Shown here piece by piece: positions 38,015 through 50,905 of a stretch of DNA of 64,000 bases. This stretch comes from Enterobacter kobei (GTDB lineage Bacteria > Pseudomonadota > Gammaproteobacteria > Enterobacterales > Enterobacteriaceae): assembly GCF_018323985.1 (NCBI RefSeq), contig NZ_AP024590.1, positions 1,364,001 through 1,428,000 of the forward strand. The letters are read 5' to 3'. The notes under the pieces were generated by a model. The model did not search any database. It was not told the origin of the DNA and was given only the letters and a program-made list of their open reading frames with translations. The stretch's first letter is position 1. Each line of letters begins with the position of its first letter. The position numbers and the translations under genes are program-made.

Positions 38015-40036
38015 TTATTTGACCGCGCCGTGAGGCGCGAGCACCGCTTTCCCTTTTAACAGCTTCCGCACCCAAAACCGGTTAGGGTTCAGCGCTGCCA
38101 GGGTTTCGGCATCCAGCGGGATCGGCTCGTCGCTCATTTGCGCGGCAAGGATCTCGGCGGCCAACGGGGCGCTGCATAATCCACGTGAGCCGAGCGCCCC
38201 CAGCAGATATAAATCCGGCCATACCGGTGCGCTGACCACCTGCGCCGGCTGTTCCGCCAGGGTCGCATATTCCCGTAACGTCGCCGCAAAATCAGGTGCG
38301 TTACCGGCTACCGGCAGATGATCGCGGGTGGCGCAGCGCACGCCGTTGCGCGCCTCGTGACCGGAGACATCCACCTCTTTCACCCATTCGGCATCCGGGA
38401 AGCAGTCCAGCAAACGCTGGCGATTATGCTGCTGATCGTCTTCCCGATAAGCGGTCTCCCTGTCGCCACGATGATAGCTTGCGCCGATACAATGCTGCTG
38501 ATTCATCGGATTTTGCGGGGTCAGATAACCGTCATAACACAACACCTGACGTAAACGAGACAGCCCTGGCGTGGTGGGAATATGGCTCACCTGGCCCGCC
38601 ACCGGGTATACCGGCAGCGCCTCGGTCTGGGCGAAATCGCCCAGCCGGTGCCCGTTCGCCAGCACCACCGCCGGATGCACAGCCTGAGTATTATCGGCGA
38701 AACACAGCTGCCAGCCGCCGTCGCCTTGTATCAGTTCCACGATTTCCCGCTGATAGTGCACTTTCAGACCCTGGTCGACGCCCAGTTCAATGGCCGCTGC
38801 CGTAAGCTGGGCCGGGCACAGCCAGCCGCCGAGCGGATACTGAATGCCGCCGCAGCCAGTATCGACACCGATAGTGGCCGCCACGCGCGTCCGATCCGCT
38901 GGGGCGGCGATCTCCTCAGGCAGAGTGAGGGACAACATCTGGTCGATCTTATGCTGACTCTTTTCATCCCAGCCGGTTTGCGTCACGCCGCACCACTCAT
39001 GGTCAAAAGCCACCGGCAGCGCGTCATAGAGCCTGCGGGCAAAAGTAAACGCGGCGGGGAAGAAGCGCGCCAGGGCCGGATCGTGCGCGTTGAGCAGCGG
39101 ATAAAGCGCCCCCTGGCGATTACCGGATGCGCCGTGGGCAGGCGCGGCATCGGCGCAGTACAGCGTTACCTGCCAGCCCCGGCGCAGCAGCGCGAGGGAT
39201 AACAGCGCACTGGCGACACCGCCGCCGATAATCGCGACCTCGCGACAGGATGCGCCAGTACGGGCAAACCAGGGCGCGCGCGGCGTCAGCGGACGCGTTT
39301 GCGCCATCACGCCGGTGAGCATTTCACGTTTGCGGCCAAATCCTTTGCATTTTTGCATGGTAAAACCGGCGTCCTGTAGCCCACGGCGGACAAACCCGGC
39401 GGAGGTAAAGGTCGCGAGGGTGCATTCCGGACGCGCCAGTCGCGCCATGGCGTTGAACAATGCTGGCGTCCACATATCCGGATTTTTGGCCGGGGCAAAC
39501 CCATCCAGAAACCAGGCATCTACCTTTTGATCCAGGGAATCGTCCAGCGCGTCTGTCAGGGCATTGATATCGCCAAACCACAGATCCAGCGTTACCCGTC
39601 CGCCATCCAGTAATAAACGATGACAGCCTTCAAAGGGCAGGGGCCACTGCGCCTGTAATTGTTCCGCCCAGGGTGCCAGTTCCGGCCAGTGCAGATGCGC
39701 TTTTTGCAGATCGTCTGCGCGCAGCGGGAATTTTTCGAAGCTGATGAAATGTAATCTTTGCAAGCTAGCCTGCGGATGCGCCGCCGTGAAGGCATCAAAC
39801 GCCTGCCATAGCGTGAGGAAGTTCAGCCCCGTGCCGAAACCGCTTTCCGCCACCACCAGTAAAGGGCGGGGATGCGTGGTAAAACGCGCGGGGAATTGGT
39901 TGCCGCCGAGGAAAACATAACGTGTTTCTTCCAGTCCGTTATCATTAGAAAAGTAGACGTCATCAAAATCTCGGGAAACAGGTGTACCCTCAGCATTAAA
40001 TTCAAGGTTGGCAGGTTGTATAGCGGTTTGTTTCAC
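38015..40036 (-). CDS. mnmC: tRNA mnm5s2U biosynthesis bifunctional protein MnmC
   Basis: A 673-residue bifunctional enzyme for the wobble base mnm5s2U34. The C-terminal FAD oxidoreductase domain ([18 protein letters not shown], about residue 265 on) turns cmnm5 into nm5, and the N-terminal SAM methyltransferase domain ([20 protein letters not shown], about residues 55-75) makes mnm5. The GTG at 40036 is chosen because [17 protein letters not shown] matches the E. coli N-terminus; the open frame reaching 40138 runs through the fabB control region. It is divergent from fabB. Confidence 0.95.
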   Translation of the reverse strand: MKQTAIQPANLEFNAEGTPVSRDFDDVYFSNDNGLEETRYVFLGGNQFPARFTTHPRPLLVVAESGFGTGLNFLTLWQAFDAFTAAHPQASLQRLHFISFEKFPLRADDLQKAHLHWPELAPWAEQLQAQWPLPFEGCHRLLLDGGRVTLDLWFGDINALTDALDDSLDQKVDAWFLDGFAPAKNPDMWTPALFNAMARLARPECTLATFTSAGFVRRGLQDAGFTMQKCKGFGRKREMLTGVMAQTRPLTPRAPWFARTGASCREVAIIGGGVASALLSLALLRRGWQVTLYCADAAPAHGASGNRQGALYPLLNAHDPALARFFPAAFTFARRLYDALPVAFDHEWCGVTQTGWDEKSQHKIDQMLSLTLPEEIAAPADRTRVAATIGVDTGCGGIQYPLGGWLCPAQLTAAAIELGVDQGLKVHYQREIVELIQGDGGWQLCFADNTQAVHPAVVLANGHRLGDFAQTEALPVYPVAGQVSHIPTTPGLSRLRQVLCYDGYLTPQNPMNQQHCIGASYHRGDRETAYREDDQQHNRQRLLDCFPDAEWVKEVDVSGHEARNGVRCATRDHLPVAGNAPDFAATLREYATLAEQPAQVVSAPVWPDLYLLGALGSRGLCSAPLAAEILAAQMSDEPIPLDAETLAALNPNRFWVRKLLKGKAVLAPHGAVK

Positions 40037-40111
40037 GTAAGTTACTCGTGTGGCGGGCAGTGTAACGATCTTAACGAGGAGTGTCAGTTGGTGCAAATTT
40101 CTGCATAAATT

Positions 40112-40128
40112 GGCTGATCGGACTTGTT
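40112..40128. promoter_or_regulatory. FadR site upstream of fabB
   Basis: GGCTGATCGGACTTGTT resembles the FadR consensus AACTGGTCKGACCAGTT and lies next to the putative -35 hexamer. FadR activates fabB in E. coli. Confidence 0.6.
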
Positions 40129-40152
40129 CGGCGTACAAGTGTACGCTATCTT
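40124..40152 (+). promoter_or_regulatory. fabB: fabB promoter candidate
   Basis: A -35 TTGTTC at 40124 and a -10 TATCTT at 40147 are separated by 17 bases. The FabR palindrome lies in the spacer. Confidence 0.5.
40131..40146. promoter_or_regulatory. FabR operator upstream of fabB
   Basis: GCGTAC-AAGT-GTACGC is a perfect 6-4-6 palindrome similar to the FabR operator of E. coli fabA/fabB. It sits between the promoter hexamers, as expected for a repressor. Confidence 0.75.
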
Positions 40153-40194
40153 GCCACTCGAATATTAAAATAGTTCGACTTACAGGGGTATTGA

Positions 40195-41412
40195 ATGAAA
40201 CGTGCAGTGATTACTGGCCTGGGCATCGTTTCCAGCATCGGTAACAACCAGCAGGAAGTCCTGGCATCTCTGCGTGAAGGACGCTCCGGCATCACTTTCT
40301 CCCAGGAGTTTCTTGATGCTGGCATGCGTAGCCATGTATGGGGTAACGTAAAACTCGACACTACCGGCATGATCGATCGCAAAGTGGTCCGTTTCATGAA
40401 CGATGCCTCTATCTATGCTTACCTGTCTATGCAGCAGGCAGTGCAGGATGCGGGTCTGACTGAAGAGATTTATCAGAACAACCCACGCGTGGGCATCGTT
40501 GCCGGTTCCGGCGGCTCATCCAAAGCACAGGTATTTGGTGCGGATGCCATGCGTAGCCCGCGCGGTCTGAAAGCCGTTGGCCCGTATGTGGTCACCAAAG
40601 CGATGGCGTCTGCGGTTTCCGCCTGCCTCGCCACGCCGTTCAAAATTCACGGCGTAAACTACTCCATCAGCTCTGCCTGTGCGACCTCTGCACACTGCAT
40701 CGGCAATGCCGTTGAGCAGATACAACTGGGTAAACAGGATATCGTGTTTGCTGGCGGCGGCGAAGAGCTGGGCTGGGAAATGGCCTGTGAGTTTGACGCG
40801 ATGGGCGCACTGTCCACCAAATTTAACGACGACCCGTCCAAAGCGTCCCGTACTTATGATGCAAACCGCGATGGTTTCGTTATCGCAGGCGGCGGCGGTA
40901 TGGTCGTGGTTGAAGAGCTGGAGCACGCGCTGGCCCGTGGTGCGCACATCTATGCTGAAATCGTCGGTTACGGCGCAACCTCCGATGGCGCTGATATGGT
41001 CGCCCCATCAGGTGAAGGCGCAGTACGCTGCATGAAGATGGCGATGAACGGTGTGGATACGCCGATCGATTACCTGAACTCCCACGGTACCTCCACGCCG
41101 GTTGGCGATGTGAAAGAGCTGGGCGCGATCCGTGAAGTATTCGGTAATAACTCACCGGCTATCTCCGCGACCAAAGCCATGACCGGTCACTCTCTGGGTG
41201 CGGCTGGCGTTCAGGAAGCTATCTATTCCCTGCTGATGCTGGAGCACGGTTTCGTCGCCCCAAGCATTAATATCGACGAGATGGATCCGCAGGCAGAAGG
41301 CCTGAACATCGTCACTCAACCGACCGAGCGCGCGCTGAAAACCGTCATGTCTAACAGCTTCGGTTTCGGCGGCACTAACGCCACGCTGGTGATGCGTAAA
41401 CTCGACGCGTAA
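40195..41412 (+). CDS. fabB: 3-oxoacyl-[ACP] synthase I FabB
   Basis: Beta-ketoacyl-ACP synthase I, essential for elongating unsaturated fatty acids. It has 405 residues. The Cys-His-His triad is seen: Cys162 in [10 protein letters not shown], His in [12 protein letters not shown] and His in [13 protein letters not shown]. The end [18 protein letters not shown] is standard. A FadR-like activator site and a FabR palindrome lie upstream. Confidence 0.98.
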   Translation: MKRAVITGLGIVSSIGNNQQEVLASLREGRSGITFSQEFLDAGMRSHVWGNVKLDTTGMIDRKVVRFMNDASIYAYLSMQQAVQDAGLTEEIYQNNPRVGIVAGSGGSSKAQVFGADAMRSPRGLKAVGPYVVTKAMASAVSACLATPFKIHGVNYSISSACATSAHCIGNAVEQIQLGKQDIVFAGGGEELGWEMACEFDAMGALSTKFNDDPSKASRTYDANRDGFVIAGGGGMVVVEELEHALARGAHIYAEIVGYGATSDGADMVAPSGEGAVRCMKMAMNGVDTPIDYLNSHGTSTPVGDVKELGAIREVFGNNSPAISATKAMTGHSLGAAGVQEAIYSLLMLEHGFVAPSINIDEMDPQAEGLNIVTQPTERALKTVMSNSFGFGGTNATLVMRKLDA

Positions 41413-41464
41413 TCAACGTGCATTGATTTCCGGGTAAGCATAGTCGCCGCCCGGCAAGCATCTG

Positions 41465-41489
41465 AAAGGAGCCTGATGGCTCCTTTTTT
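41465..41489 (+). terminator. Rho-independent terminator of fabB
   Basis: AAAGGAGCC-TGAT-GGCTCCTTT forms a 9-base-pair stem followed by a run of T. Confidence 0.93.
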
Positions 41490-41560
41490 CATTTCTGAGT
41501 GCAGGCCAATAATGTGATGTCGATCCGGTAAAGCTGCCGTGTCGTTGTTATTCTCTTTGA

Positions 41561-43015
<1,455 letters not shown>

Positions 43016-43026
43016 GGCGTAACACA

Positions 43027-43052
43027 TGCCGGGTAGCGAAATCTACCCGGCA
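43027..43052. terminator. Palindromic hairpin between GH1 gene and flk
   Basis: TGCCGGGTAG and CTACCCGGCA form a perfect 10-base-pair stem with a six-base loop between convergent genes. There is no strong T-tract, so termination is likely but not certain. Confidence 0.55.
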
Positions 43053-43058
43053 GTGGGG

Positions 43059-44069
43059 TTAAATCACTATCCACACCAGCAATAACGCTATCATCAGGGC
43101 AATAAACATCAGTCCCGGACGGGCAGAGAGCGTTTTTACGGTTTCCATCACCGGCGCGAACAGCGGGCTGTAAATCGGCTGTATATCGCGTACTTCCAGC
43201 GTTTCCTGCGCGCGTTCAGTACGACGCAGGAAGACAAAATTAAGCAGATCCTGCACCTGAGCGTTAGTCAGAACGCTTTGTGGCGTGAGCTGATACGCCT
43301 GCTGGGCATAATCCTGAATATGCTGCCATTCATTGCCGTCCAGCGGCTGCTTGAGCGCGGCCTGCAAGGTATGCAGCGTCGGCGCGGGTTGCAGGCTGAG
43401 GGTCTGACGCGCCTGTAGCCAGGTCATCAGCGGGGCAAAGTGTTTTGCCGGGATCAGCTCCCCGGTCTTCACGCCGGACAGCTCCAGCATGGTCTGCCAG
43501 ATCTGCTTGCCGGATTCGCCGGTGGCGGCAGCCAGCTTCGTCACCGCCTGATTGAGCGTGTTGTGCTCGGCAGGTACCAGCGGGCGATCGGTGGCCGGGC
43601 GTTGCTGTGGCTGCGGGATATTCAGCTCGCCTTTTTGCAGCATCACCAGCACCGTTTTCAGCTGATCCGGTGACAGCTGGCTTAACGCCGTCTGGCCGAA
43701 CTGCTGACGGATAAAATCACTCACCGCCTGACGGTTATTGCCCTGGCCTAACAGCTCGGTCAGCCGGGACAGCACCTGGCGATTGGCGTGCTGCTGGCTG
43801 GCATTATCCAGCCGCTGATTCAGACTCTGTTCCGCTGCCGGAAAGTGTTTCGACAGCAACGGGGTATCATTCTTTAATCCTAAATCGCGCTTCACGCCCG
43901 CCCACACTTCCGCGCCCTGCTGGTGCGTCAGGGAGATCAGGCGCGTGATCAGGCGCTCCAGCACGGTACGCTGTTGCGAGGAGAGCGGTTGTTCGCCCGC
44001 GGCACTGGCGGGTGGAGTTGGGTCTTGCCCTGGCGGGCGCACCGGCACACCCTGGATGGGTTGCATCAT
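43059..44069 (-). CDS. flk: Flagella biosynthesis regulator Flk
   Basis: Membrane-anchored protein of 336 residues that couples flagellar ring assembly to hook-length control and prevents early secretion of late substrates. The proline-rich N-terminus ([17 protein letters not shown]) precedes repeated helical segments such as [30 protein letters not shown]. The C-terminal membrane helix [17 protein letters not shown] ends the chain. It is divergent from pdxB. The double ATG at 44069/44066 leaves the first residue uncertain. Confidence 0.93.
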   Translation of the reverse strand: MMQPIQGVPVRPPGQDPTPPASAAGEQPLSSQQRTVLERLITRLISLTHQQGAEVWAGVKRDLGLKNDTPLLSKHFPAAEQSLNQRLDNASQQHANRQVLSRLTELLGQGNNRQAVSDFIRQQFGQTALSQLSPDQLKTVLVMLQKGELNIPQPQQRPATDRPLVPAEHNTLNQAVTKLAAATGESGKQIWQTMLELSGVKTGELIPAKHFAPLMTWLQARQTLSLQPAPTLHTLQAALKQPLDGNEWQHIQDYAQQAYQLTPQSVLTNAQVQDLLNFVFLRRTERAQETLEVRDIQPIYSPLFAPVMETVKTLSARPGLMFIALMIALLLVWIVI

Positions 44070-44169
44070 TCAAAATCCTCGTAACGGTGGTCGGCATTCT
44101 CGGTATGCCTGGCGGCGAGATTATGGCACACTTGCACGCTTATCTCTCGTTATCATACAGGTACGGAAC

Positions 44170-45306
44170 GTGAAAATTCTCGTTGATGAAAATATGCCTT
44201 ATGCCCGTGATTTGTTCAGTCGTCTGGGAGAGGTAAAACCTGTCCCTGGCCGCCCGATCCCGGTGGCGGAACTGAACGGCGCCGATGCCCTGATGGTGCG
44301 CTCGGTGACGAAGGTCAATGCATCTCTGCTCAGCGGAACCGCGATCCAGTTTGTCGGCACGGCCACCGCCGGTACCGATCATGTTGATGAAGACTGGCTC
44401 GCGCAGGCGGGCATCGGCTTTTCAGCGGCCCCTGGCTGCAATGCCATTGCGGTGGTCGAGTATGTGTTTTCGGCGCTGCTGATGCTGGCCGAACGCGATG
44501 GCTTTAGCCTGCGCGATCGAACCGTGGGGATTGTGGGCGTGGGCAATGTCGGCTCGCGTTTGCAGGCTCGTCTGGAAGCCCTCGGCGTGCGCACCGTACT
44601 GTGCGATCCGCCGCGCGCCGATCGGGGCGATGAGGGCGATTTCCGTTCGCTCGACGAACTGGTGCAGGACGCCGACATCCTGACGTTCCACACCCCGCTG
44701 TTCAAAGACGGCCCGTATAAAACGCTGCATCTTGCCGATGAAGGGCTTATCGCCAGCCTGAAGCCGGGCACCATTTTAATCAACGCCTGTCGCGGACCGG
44801 TGGTGGATAACGCGGCGCTGCTGGCACGGCTGAACGCCGGGCAGGAACTCAGCGTCGTGCTGGATGTGTGGGAGCCGGAGCCGGATCTGAACGTTGCGCT
44901 GATCGATAAAGTGGACATCGGCACCGCGCATATCGCCGGTTACACCCTCGAAGGCAAAGCGCGCGGCACCACCCAGGTCTTTGAGGCCTACAGCGAATTT
45001 CTCGGCAAGCGTCAGCAGGTGGCGCTGGATACGCTTTTGCCCGCCCCGGAGTTTGGCCGCATCACGCTGCACGGCCCGCTCGATGAGCCAACGCTGAAAC
45101 GACTGGTGCATTTGGTGTATGATGTGCGCCGCGATGATGCGCCACTGCGAAAAGTGGCGGGCATTCCGGGTGAGTTTGACAAGCTGCGCAAAAATTATCT
45201 TGAGCGTCGCGAGTGGTCATCGCTGTACATTCAGTGTGATGACGCACAGGCCGCGACCCTGCTGCAACAGCTCGGCTTTAACGCCGTTCATCACCCGACA
45301 CGCTAA
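44170..45306 (+). CDS. pdxB: Erythronate-4-phosphate dehydrogenase PdxB
   Basis: Second enzyme of pyridoxal-phosphate synthesis by the deoxyxylulose route. The 378 residues equal E. coli PdxB. D-isomer 2-hydroxyacid dehydrogenase features are the NAD loop [13 protein letters not shown] near residue 122, NACRGPVVD and the catalytic H in [16 protein letters not shown] at 44170 is the start; the longer open frame from 43945 runs through flk on the other strand and is rejected. usg follows after a 67-base gap with a hairpin at 45319-45346. Confidence 0.95.
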   Translation: MKILVDENMPYARDLFSRLGEVKPVPGRPIPVAELNGADALMVRSVTKVNASLLSGTAIQFVGTATAGTDHVDEDWLAQAGIGFSAAPGCNAIAVVEYVFSALLMLAERDGFSLRDRTVGIVGVGNVGSRLQARLEALGVRTVLCDPPRADRGDEGDFRSLDELVQDADILTFHTPLFKDGPYKTLHLADEGLIASLKPGTILINACRGPVVDNAALLARLNAGQELSVVLDVWEPEPDLNVALIDKVDIGTAHIAGYTLEGKARGTTQVFEAYSEFLGKRQQVALDTLLPAPEFGRITLHGPLDEPTLKRLVHLVYDVRRDDAPLRKVAGIPGEFDKLRKNYLERREWSSLYIQCDDAQAATLLQQLGFNAVHHPTR

Positions 45307-45373
45307 CTCATTTTCTGTCGCTCTCCCGCCTGCGGGCAGGGGAGCGTATTGCTATTGTCTGGAGTAAACCACC

Positions 45374-46387
45374 ATGTCTGAAGGCTGGAATATTGCCATC
45401 CTGGGCGCCACCGGCGCCGTAGGCGAAGCGCTTCTCGAAACTCTTGCAGAGCGCGAATTCCCGACAGGCGAGATTTTCGCCCTGGCGCGCAGTGAAAGCG
45501 CCGGTAAGGCCCTGCGCTTTAACAGCAAAACGGTCTACGTGACCGATGCGGAAGAATTCGACTGGACGCAGGTGCAGCTGGCGTTCTTCGTGGCCGGGCC
45601 GGAAGCCTCCGCCCGTTACATTGACGACGCCACCAATTCAGGTTGCCTGGTGATCGACACCAGCGGTCTGTTTGCGCTGGAGCCGGACGTGCCGCTGGTC
45701 GTGCCGGACGTGAACCCGTTCGTGCTGGCGGATTACCGCAACCGCAATATCGTGGCGGTGGCGGACAGCCTCACCAGCCAGCTGCTCACCGCCCTGAAAC
45801 CGCTGATCGACGAAGGCGGCCTGTCGCGTATCGCGGTGACCAGCCTGCTGTCGGCGTCCTCCCAGGGCAAAGTCGCCGTGGATGCGCTGGCGGGGCAGAG
45901 CGCGAAGCTGCTCAACGGCATTCCCGTTGATGAAGACGATTTCTTTGGCCGCCAGCTGGCGTTCAACATGTTGCCGATGCTGCCGGACGGTGAAGGCAGC
46001 GTACGTGAAGCCCGCGTGGTGGTGGATCAGGTGCGTAAAATCCTTCAGGACGACGGCCTGATGATCTCCGTGAGCTGCGTGCGTTCTCCGGTGTTTTACG
46101 GTCTGGCGCAGATGGTCAGCTTTGAAGGGCTGCGTCCGCTGGCAGCGGAAGAAGCACGCGATGCGTTCGATCGCGGCGAAGATATTGTGCTTTCCCCGGC
46201 CAATGACTTCCCGACGCAGGTGGGCGACGCCTCCGGTAATCCGCAGCTTTCGGTAGGTTGTGTGCATAACGATTACGGTATGCCGGAGCAGATCCAGTTC
46301 TGGTCGGTAGCCGATAACGTCCGTTTTGGCGGCGCGCTGATGGCGGTGAAAATCGCCGAGAAGCTGGTGCAGGAGTACATGTACTAA
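45374..46387 (+). CDS. usg: USG-1 protein, aspartate-semialdehyde dehydrogenase homologue
   Basis: A 337-residue homologue of aspartate-semialdehyde dehydrogenase of uncertain activity. It has the NADP loop [16 protein letters not shown], but the catalytic Cys motif of true enzymes is replaced: [14 protein letters not shown] stands where family enzymes have the NCxT-type site. Its TAA stop shares a base with the truA ATG. The pdxB-usg-truA-dedA order is as in E. coli. Confidence 0.93.
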   Translation: MSEGWNIAILGATGAVGEALLETLAEREFPTGEIFALARSESAGKALRFNSKTVYVTDAEEFDWTQVQLAFFVAGPEASARYIDDATNSGCLVIDTSGLFALEPDVPLVVPDVNPFVLADYRNRNIVAVADSLTSQLLTALKPLIDEGGLSRIAVTSLLSASSQGKVAVDALAGQSAKLLNGIPVDEDDFFGRQLAFNMLPMLPDGEGSVREARVVVDQVRKILQDDGLMISVSCVRSPVFYGLAQMVSFEGLRPLAAEEARDAFDRGEDIVLSPANDFPTQVGDASGNPQLSVGCVHNDYGMPEQIQFWSVADNVRFGGALMAVKIAEKLVQEYMY

Positions 46388-47199
46388 TGTCCGACGCGCA
46401 GGCAAAGCCCGTCAGCAAGATTGCGCTCGGCATTGAGTACGACGGCAGTAAATATTACGGCTGGCAGCGGCAGAATGAAGTGCGCAGCGTGCAGGAAAAG
46501 CTCGAAACTGCGCTTTCAAAAGTGGCGGATGAGCCGATCACGGTGTTTTGCGCCGGGCGAACCGACGCTGGCGTTCACGGCACCGGGCAAGTGGTGCATT
46601 TTGAAACCCACGTGCAGCGCAAAGATGCCGCCTGGACGCTGGGTGTAAATGCGAATTTACCTGGTGACATCGCGGTTCGCTGGGTGAAAAATGTGCCCGA
46701 TGATTTTCATGCACGCTTTAGCGCCACGGCTCGCCGTTACCGCTACGTCATCTACAATCATCGTTTGCGTCCGGCGGTGCTCGGACGCGGTGTGACTCAC
46801 TATTATCATCCTCTGGATGCCGAACGGATGCATCGTGCGGCCCAGGCGCTGATTGGTGAAAATGACTTTACCTCGTTTCGGGCGGTACAGTGCCAGTCGC
46901 GCACGCCGTGGCGAAACGTGATGCACATTAACGTGGCGCGTTACGGTGCATATGTGGTGGTCGATATCAAAGCCAATGCCTTTGTACATCATATGGTCAG
47001 GAATATTGTCGGCAGCCTGATGGAAGTAGGTGCCAACAACCAGCCGGAGAGCTGGATAGCAGAACTGCTGGCGGCGAAGGACAGAACGCTTGCGGCAGCC
47101 ACGGCGAAAGCGGAAGGCCTGTATCTGGTAGCGGTGGATTATCCCGACCGCTTCGATCTGCCACGCCCGCCAATGGGTCCGCTGTTTTTAGCGGACTAA
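46387..47199 (+). CDS. truA: tRNA pseudouridine(38-40) synthase TruA
   Basis: Converts U38, U39 and U40 in tRNA anticodon arms to pseudouridine. The 270 residues match E. coli. The catalytic Asp60 lies in [18 protein letters not shown], and the RRYRYVIYN and [19 protein letters not shown] motifs are present. The start overlaps the usg stop (TAATG). Confidence 0.97.
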   Translation: MSDAQAKPVSKIALGIEYDGSKYYGWQRQNEVRSVQEKLETALSKVADEPITVFCAGRTDAGVHGTGQVVHFETHVQRKDAAWTLGVNANLPGDIAVRWVKNVPDDFHARFSATARRYRYVIYNHRLRPAVLGRGVTHYYHPLDAERMHRAAQALIGENDFTSFRAVQCQSRTPWRNVMHINVARYGAYVVVDIKANAFVHHMVRNIVGSLMEVGANNQPESWIAELLAAKDRTLAAATAKAEGLYLVAVDYPDRFDLPRPPMGPLFLAD

Positions 47200-47224
47200 A
47201 TGCATTCAGACGAAGGCGTAAGAC

Positions 47225-47884
47225 ATGGATCTCATTTATTTTCTTATTGATTTTATTTTACACATTGATGTGCACCTGGCGGAGCTGGTCGCGGAATATG
47301 GCGTCTGGGTGTATGCCATCCTGTTCCTGATCCTGTTCTGCGAAACCGGACTGGTGGTGACACCGTTCTTGCCGGGTGATTCACTGTTATTTGTTGCAGG
47401 CGCGCTGTCAGCCCTGCCGACTAACGATCTGAACGTGCACCTGATGGTGGCGCTGATGATCGTGGCGGCTATTGTTGGCGACGCGGTGAACTACACTATC
47501 GGACGTTTGTTCGGTGAGAAGTTGTTCAGCAATCCGAACTCGAAAATCTTCCGCCGCAGCTATCTGGATAAAACCCATGCGTTTTACGATAAGCACGGCG
47601 GTAAGACGATTATCCTGGCGCGATTTGTGCCGATCGTCAGAACTTTCGCGCCATTTGTGGCGGGAATGGGGCATATGTCGTATCGTCATTTTGCGGCATA
47701 TAACGTCATCGGCGCGCTGTTATGGGTGTTACTCTTCACCTATGCCGGCTATTTGTTCGGTGATCTGCCCGTTGTGCAGGAGAACCTGAAATTGCTGATC
47801 GTGGCAATTATCGTGCTCTCGATCCTGCCAGGCGTAATCGAAATTATTCGTCACCGACGCGCAGCAGCCCGACAGACAAAATAA
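47225..47884 (+). CDS. dedA: DedA-family inner-membrane protein
   Basis: Membrane protein of 219 residues. The DedA/VTT family is needed for proton-motive force and has been linked to lipid-carrier recycling. Motifs include [19 protein letters not shown] near residue 38, [14 protein letters not shown] and the [23 protein letters not shown] loop with conserved acidic and basic residues, plus about five hydrophobic helices. It is the last gene of the pdxB-usg-truA-dedA run. Confidence 0.94.
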   Translation: MDLIYFLIDFILHIDVHLAELVAEYGVWVYAILFLILFCETGLVVTPFLPGDSLLFVAGALSALPTNDLNVHLMVALMIVAAIVGDAVNYTIGRLFGEKLFSNPNSKIFRRSYLDKTHAFYDKHGGKTIILARFVPIVRTFAPFVAGMGHMSYRHFAAYNVIGALLWVLLFTYAGYLFGDLPVVQENLKLLIVAIIVLSILPGVIEIIRHRRAAARQTK

Positions 47885-47987
47885 GAACCCTACAGCGGTT
47901 CGACCACTTTTTTGTCCCAAGTTGCCGAGTGTTATGTTTTAATGTGCCCCATTTATGGGCTACCAGGTTCATGCATAAAGGTCATCA

Positions 47988-48902
47988 ATGAGCTGGATTG
48001 AACGAATTAAAAGCAATATTACCCCCACCCGCAAGGCAAGCATTCCTGAGGGAGTGTGGACCAAATGTGACAGCTGCGGTCAGGTGCTTTACCGTGCCGA
48101 ACTGGAGCGTAACCTTGAGGTCTGCCCGAAATGCGATCACCACATGCGAATGTCAGCGCGTAACCGCCTGCACAGCCTGTTGGATGAAGGATCGATGGTG
48201 GAGCTGGGTAGCGAACTTGAGCCGAAAGATGTGCTGAAGTTCCGTGATTCCAAAAAGTACAAAGACCGTCTGGCTTCTGCCCAGAAAGAAACCGGTGAGA
48301 AAGACGCGCTGGTGGTGATGAAAGGCACATTGCACGATATGCCGGTTGTCGCCGTGGCGTTTGAATTCGCCTTTATGGGCGGTTCCATGGGTTCTGTGGT
48401 TGGTGCTCGCTTTGTTCGCGCGGTTGAACAGGCGCTGGAAGACAATTGCCCGCTGATCTGTTTCTCCGCTTCCGGTGGCGCACGTATGCAGGAAGCGCTG
48501 ATGTCACTGATGCAGATGGCGAAAACCTCTGCGGCGCTGGCGAAGATGCAGGAACGCGGTCTGCCGTATATCTCCGTGCTGACCGACCCGACCATGGGCG
48601 GCGTCTCCGCGAGCTTCGCGATGCTGGGCGATCTGAACATCGCTGAACCGAAAGCGCTGATCGGCTTTGCTGGTCCTCGCGTCATCGAGCAGACCGTGCG
48701 CGAAAAACTGCCGCCGGGCTTCCAGCGCAGTGAGTTCTTGATCGAAAAAGGCGCTATCGACATGATCGTGCGTCGTCCGGAACTGCGCCTTAAGCTGGCG
48801 AGCATTCTGGCGAAGCTGATGAATCTGCCGTCGCCAAACCCGGATGCACCGCGTGAAAGCATCGTGGTTCCGCCGGTACCCGATCAGGAAAGCGAAGCCT
48901 GA
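47988..48902 (+). CDS. accD: Acetyl-CoA carboxylase carboxyltransferase subunit beta AccD
   Basis: Beta subunit of the carboxyltransferase that makes malonyl-CoA. The 304 residues equal E. coli AccD. The N-terminal zinc ribbon shows two CxxC pairs (CDSCG and CPKC, residues about 27-49). The crotonase-type core includes [18 protein letters not shown] and [13 protein letters not shown] terminator follows. Confidence 0.98.
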   Translation: MSWIERIKSNITPTRKASIPEGVWTKCDSCGQVLYRAELERNLEVCPKCDHHMRMSARNRLHSLLDEGSMVELGSELEPKDVLKFRDSKKYKDRLASAQKETGEKDALVVMKGTLHDMPVVAVAFEFAFMGGSMGSVVGARFVRAVEQALEDNCPLICFSASGGARMQEALMSLMQMAKTSAALAKMQERGLPYISVLTDPTMGGVSASFAMLGDLNIAEPKALIGFAGPRVIEQTVREKLPPGFQRSEFLIEKGAIDMIVRRPELRLKLASILAKLMNLPSPNPDAPRESIVVPPVPDQESEA

Positions 48903-48913
48903 TAAAATCGAAG

Positions 48914-48940
48914 GGCAGAGCGAAGGTGCTCTGCCTTTTT
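48914..48940 (+). terminator. Rho-independent terminator of accD
   Basis: GGCAGAGC and GCTCTGCC form an 8-base-pair stem followed by five T. folC starts 30 bases later, so readthrough or a separate promoter is needed. Confidence 0.9.
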
Positions 48941-48970
48941 ACTTTTTCAACTGCATTCAAGCCGGGCATC

Positions 48971-50239
48971 ATGGAAACGAAAAGCATTCCTCAAGCCACG
49001 TCGCCCCTGGCCACGTGGCTTTCTTATCTGGAAAACCTGCACAGCAAAACCATTGATATGGGCCTTGCGCGCGTCCAGACCGTAGCGGCCACGCTCGACG
49101 TTCTCAAACCTGCGCCTTTTGTCTTTACCGTCGCCGGGACTAACGGCAAGGGTACGACCTGCCGTACGCTGGAGTCCGTGTTGCTGGCTGCCGGGCTGCG
49201 GGTGGGCGTTTACAGCTCACCGCATTTAGTGCGTTACACCGAGCGTGTGCGTGTGCAGGGGAAAGAGCTGGCAGAAAGCGATCACACCCGCTCCTTTGCC
49301 GCCATCGAAGCCGCGCGTGGCGATACCTCGTTAACCTATTTCGAATACGGTACGCTCTCCGCGCTGTGGCTGTTCAAAGAAGCCGGGCTGGATGTGGTGA
49401 TCCTTGAAGTCGGCCTCGGCGGTCGCCTTGATGCCACCAATATTGTCGATGCGGATGTCGCCGTGGTGACCAGCATTGCGCTGGATCATACCGACTGGCT
49501 GGGACCGGACCGCGAGAGTATTGGCCGTGAAAAAGCCGGGGTCTTCCGCGCAGGCAAACCGGCGGTGGTCGGCGAGCCGGACATGCCGCAAAGCATTGCG
49601 GATGTCGCGTGTGAGAAGGGCGCGCAACTGCTGCGCCGCGATGTGGACTGGCAGTATGAGGTAACAGGCGCGCACTGGCGTTTTCGTGATGCCCGCGGCG
49701 AGCTGACCGGGCTGCCGTTACCGCAGGTGCCGCAGCCGAACGCGGCAACCGCGCTGGCCGCCCTGCGCGCCAGCGGGCTTAATATCAGTGAACAGGCGAT
49801 CCGCGATGGGATCGCGACGGCGATTTTACCGGGTCGTTTCCAGACAGTGAGCCAGTCGCCACGCGTTATTCTGGATGTGGCGCATAATCCCCATGCGGCG
49901 GCTTATCTGGCCGGACGGCTGGCGGTGCTGCCGAAAAGCGGACGTGTGCTGGCGGTGGTCGGTATGCTGCACGATAAAGATATTGCCGGAACGCTCGCCT
50001 GTCTGGAGAGCCAGGTCGATAGCTGGTATTGTGCCCCTCTGGAAGGGCCGCGGGGCGCAACGGCAGAACAGCTGCTGACGCACCTTAACGGCGGCAGTGC
50101 CTTTGACACCGTCGAACAGGCGTGGCGGGCGGCAATGGCAGATGCCAGACCAGAAGATACCGTGCTGGTGTGTGGATCCTTCCACACCGTTGCACATGTC
50201 ATGGAAGCGATGGACGCGGGGAGAACCGGTGGCGAGTAA
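48971..50239 (+). CDS. folC: Dihydrofolate/folylpolyglutamate synthase FolC
   Basis: Adds L-glutamate to dihydropteroate and to folates. The protein has 422 residues. The ATP loop FTVAGTNGKGTTCRTLES is near residue 50, with the metal-site TYFEYGTLSALWLF, ALDHTDWLG and DVAHNPHAA motifs. The ATG at 48971 (METKSIPQATSPLATWL) fits the family; the open frame from 48926 crosses the accD terminator. It overlaps dedD by 11 bases. Confidence 0.96.
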   Translation: METKSIPQATSPLATWLSYLENLHSKTIDMGLARVQTVAATLDVLKPAPFVFTVAGTNGKGTTCRTLESVLLAAGLRVGVYSSPHLVRYTERVRVQGKELAESDHTRSFAAIEAARGDTSLTYFEYGTLSALWLFKEAGLDVVILEVGLGGRLDATNIVDADVAVVTSIALDHTDWLGPDRESIGREKAGVFRAGKPAVVGEPDMPQSIADVACEKGAQLLRRDVDWQYEVTGAHWRFRDARGELTGLPLPQVPQPNAATALAALRASGLNISEQAIRDGIATAILPGRFQTVSQSPRVILDVAHNPHAAAYLAGRLAVLPKSGRVLAVVGMLHDKDIAGTLACLESQVDSWYCAPLEGPRGATAEQLLTHLNGGSAFDTVEQAWRAAMADARPEDTVLVCGSFHTVAHVMEAMDAGRTGGE

Positions 50240-50903
50240 GTTTCAGAACCGTTTAATGGGTACCATTGTGCTGGTGGCGCTGGGCGTGATTGTGCTGCCT
50301 GGGCTGCTGGACGGGCAAAAAAAACATTATCAGGATGAGTTTGCGGCGATCCCCTTAGTGCCAAAACCGGGCGATCGCGACGAACCGGATATGCTGCCGG
50401 CGGCCACGCAGGCGCTACCAGCGCAGCCGCCGGAAGGCGCGGCGGAAGAAGTTCGCGCCGGCAATGCAGCGGCACCGTCGCTGGATGCCTCACGTCTGGC
50501 GGCGAATAATCCCGAAATTGACGATGTTCCGCAGCCGGTCGTGGCAGCGAAACCTAAGCCGGTGGAAAAACCGAAACCGCAGACGCGTGATATTGCTCAG
50601 CAACAGGCAGCGACGACGCCGCCGCCCAAACAGGCCGAAGAAGAGAAGCCTGCGCCAACGGGTAAAGCGTATGTCGTGCAGCTGGGCGCGCTGAAGAATG
50701 CCGATAAAGTGAATGAAGTGACCGCTAAGCTGCGCGGCGCAGGTTATCGGGTCTTCACCATTCCTGGCACGCCGGTGCAGGGTAAAATTACCCGCATCCT
50801 GGTAGGGCCGGACGCGTCTAAAGATAAGCTTAAGGGCTCGCTTGGTGAGCTTAAGCAGATCTCCGGCTTAAGCGGCGTGGTGATGGGATATACCCCGAAC
50901 TGA
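50229..50903 (+). CDS. dedD: Cell-division SPOR-domain protein DedD
   Basis: Inner-membrane septal protein of 224 residues that binds denuded glycan at the division site. A short cytoplasmic start (MASKFQNRL) is followed by one membrane helix (GTIVLVALGVIVLPGLL). A proline/lysine-rich linker differs from E. coli, and the C-terminal SPOR domain spans about residues 145-220 (AYVVQLGALKNADKVNEV). GTG 50229 is the start. It overlaps folC by 11 bases, indicating coupling. Confidence 0.94.
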   Translation: MASKFQNRLMGTIVLVALGVIVLPGLLDGQKKHYQDEFAAIPLVPKPGDRDEPDMLPAATQALPAQPPEGAAEEVRAGNAAAPSLDASRLAANNPEIDDVPQPVVAAKPKPVEKPKPQTRDIAQQQAATTPPPKQAEEEKPAPTGKAYVVQLGALKNADKVNEVTAKLRGAGYRVFTIPGTPVQGKITRILVGPDASKDKLKGSLGELKQISGLSGVVMGYTPN

Positions 50904-50905
50904 TT

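Noticed and set aside
40037..40138. A longer MnmC start
   Set aside because: It overlaps the fabB FadR/promoter region and is not conserved; GTG 40036 matches the family.
43945..44169. An N-terminal extension of PdxB
   Set aside because: The stretch is antisense to flk, has no PdxB-like sequence, and the GTG at 44170 gives the exact family length.
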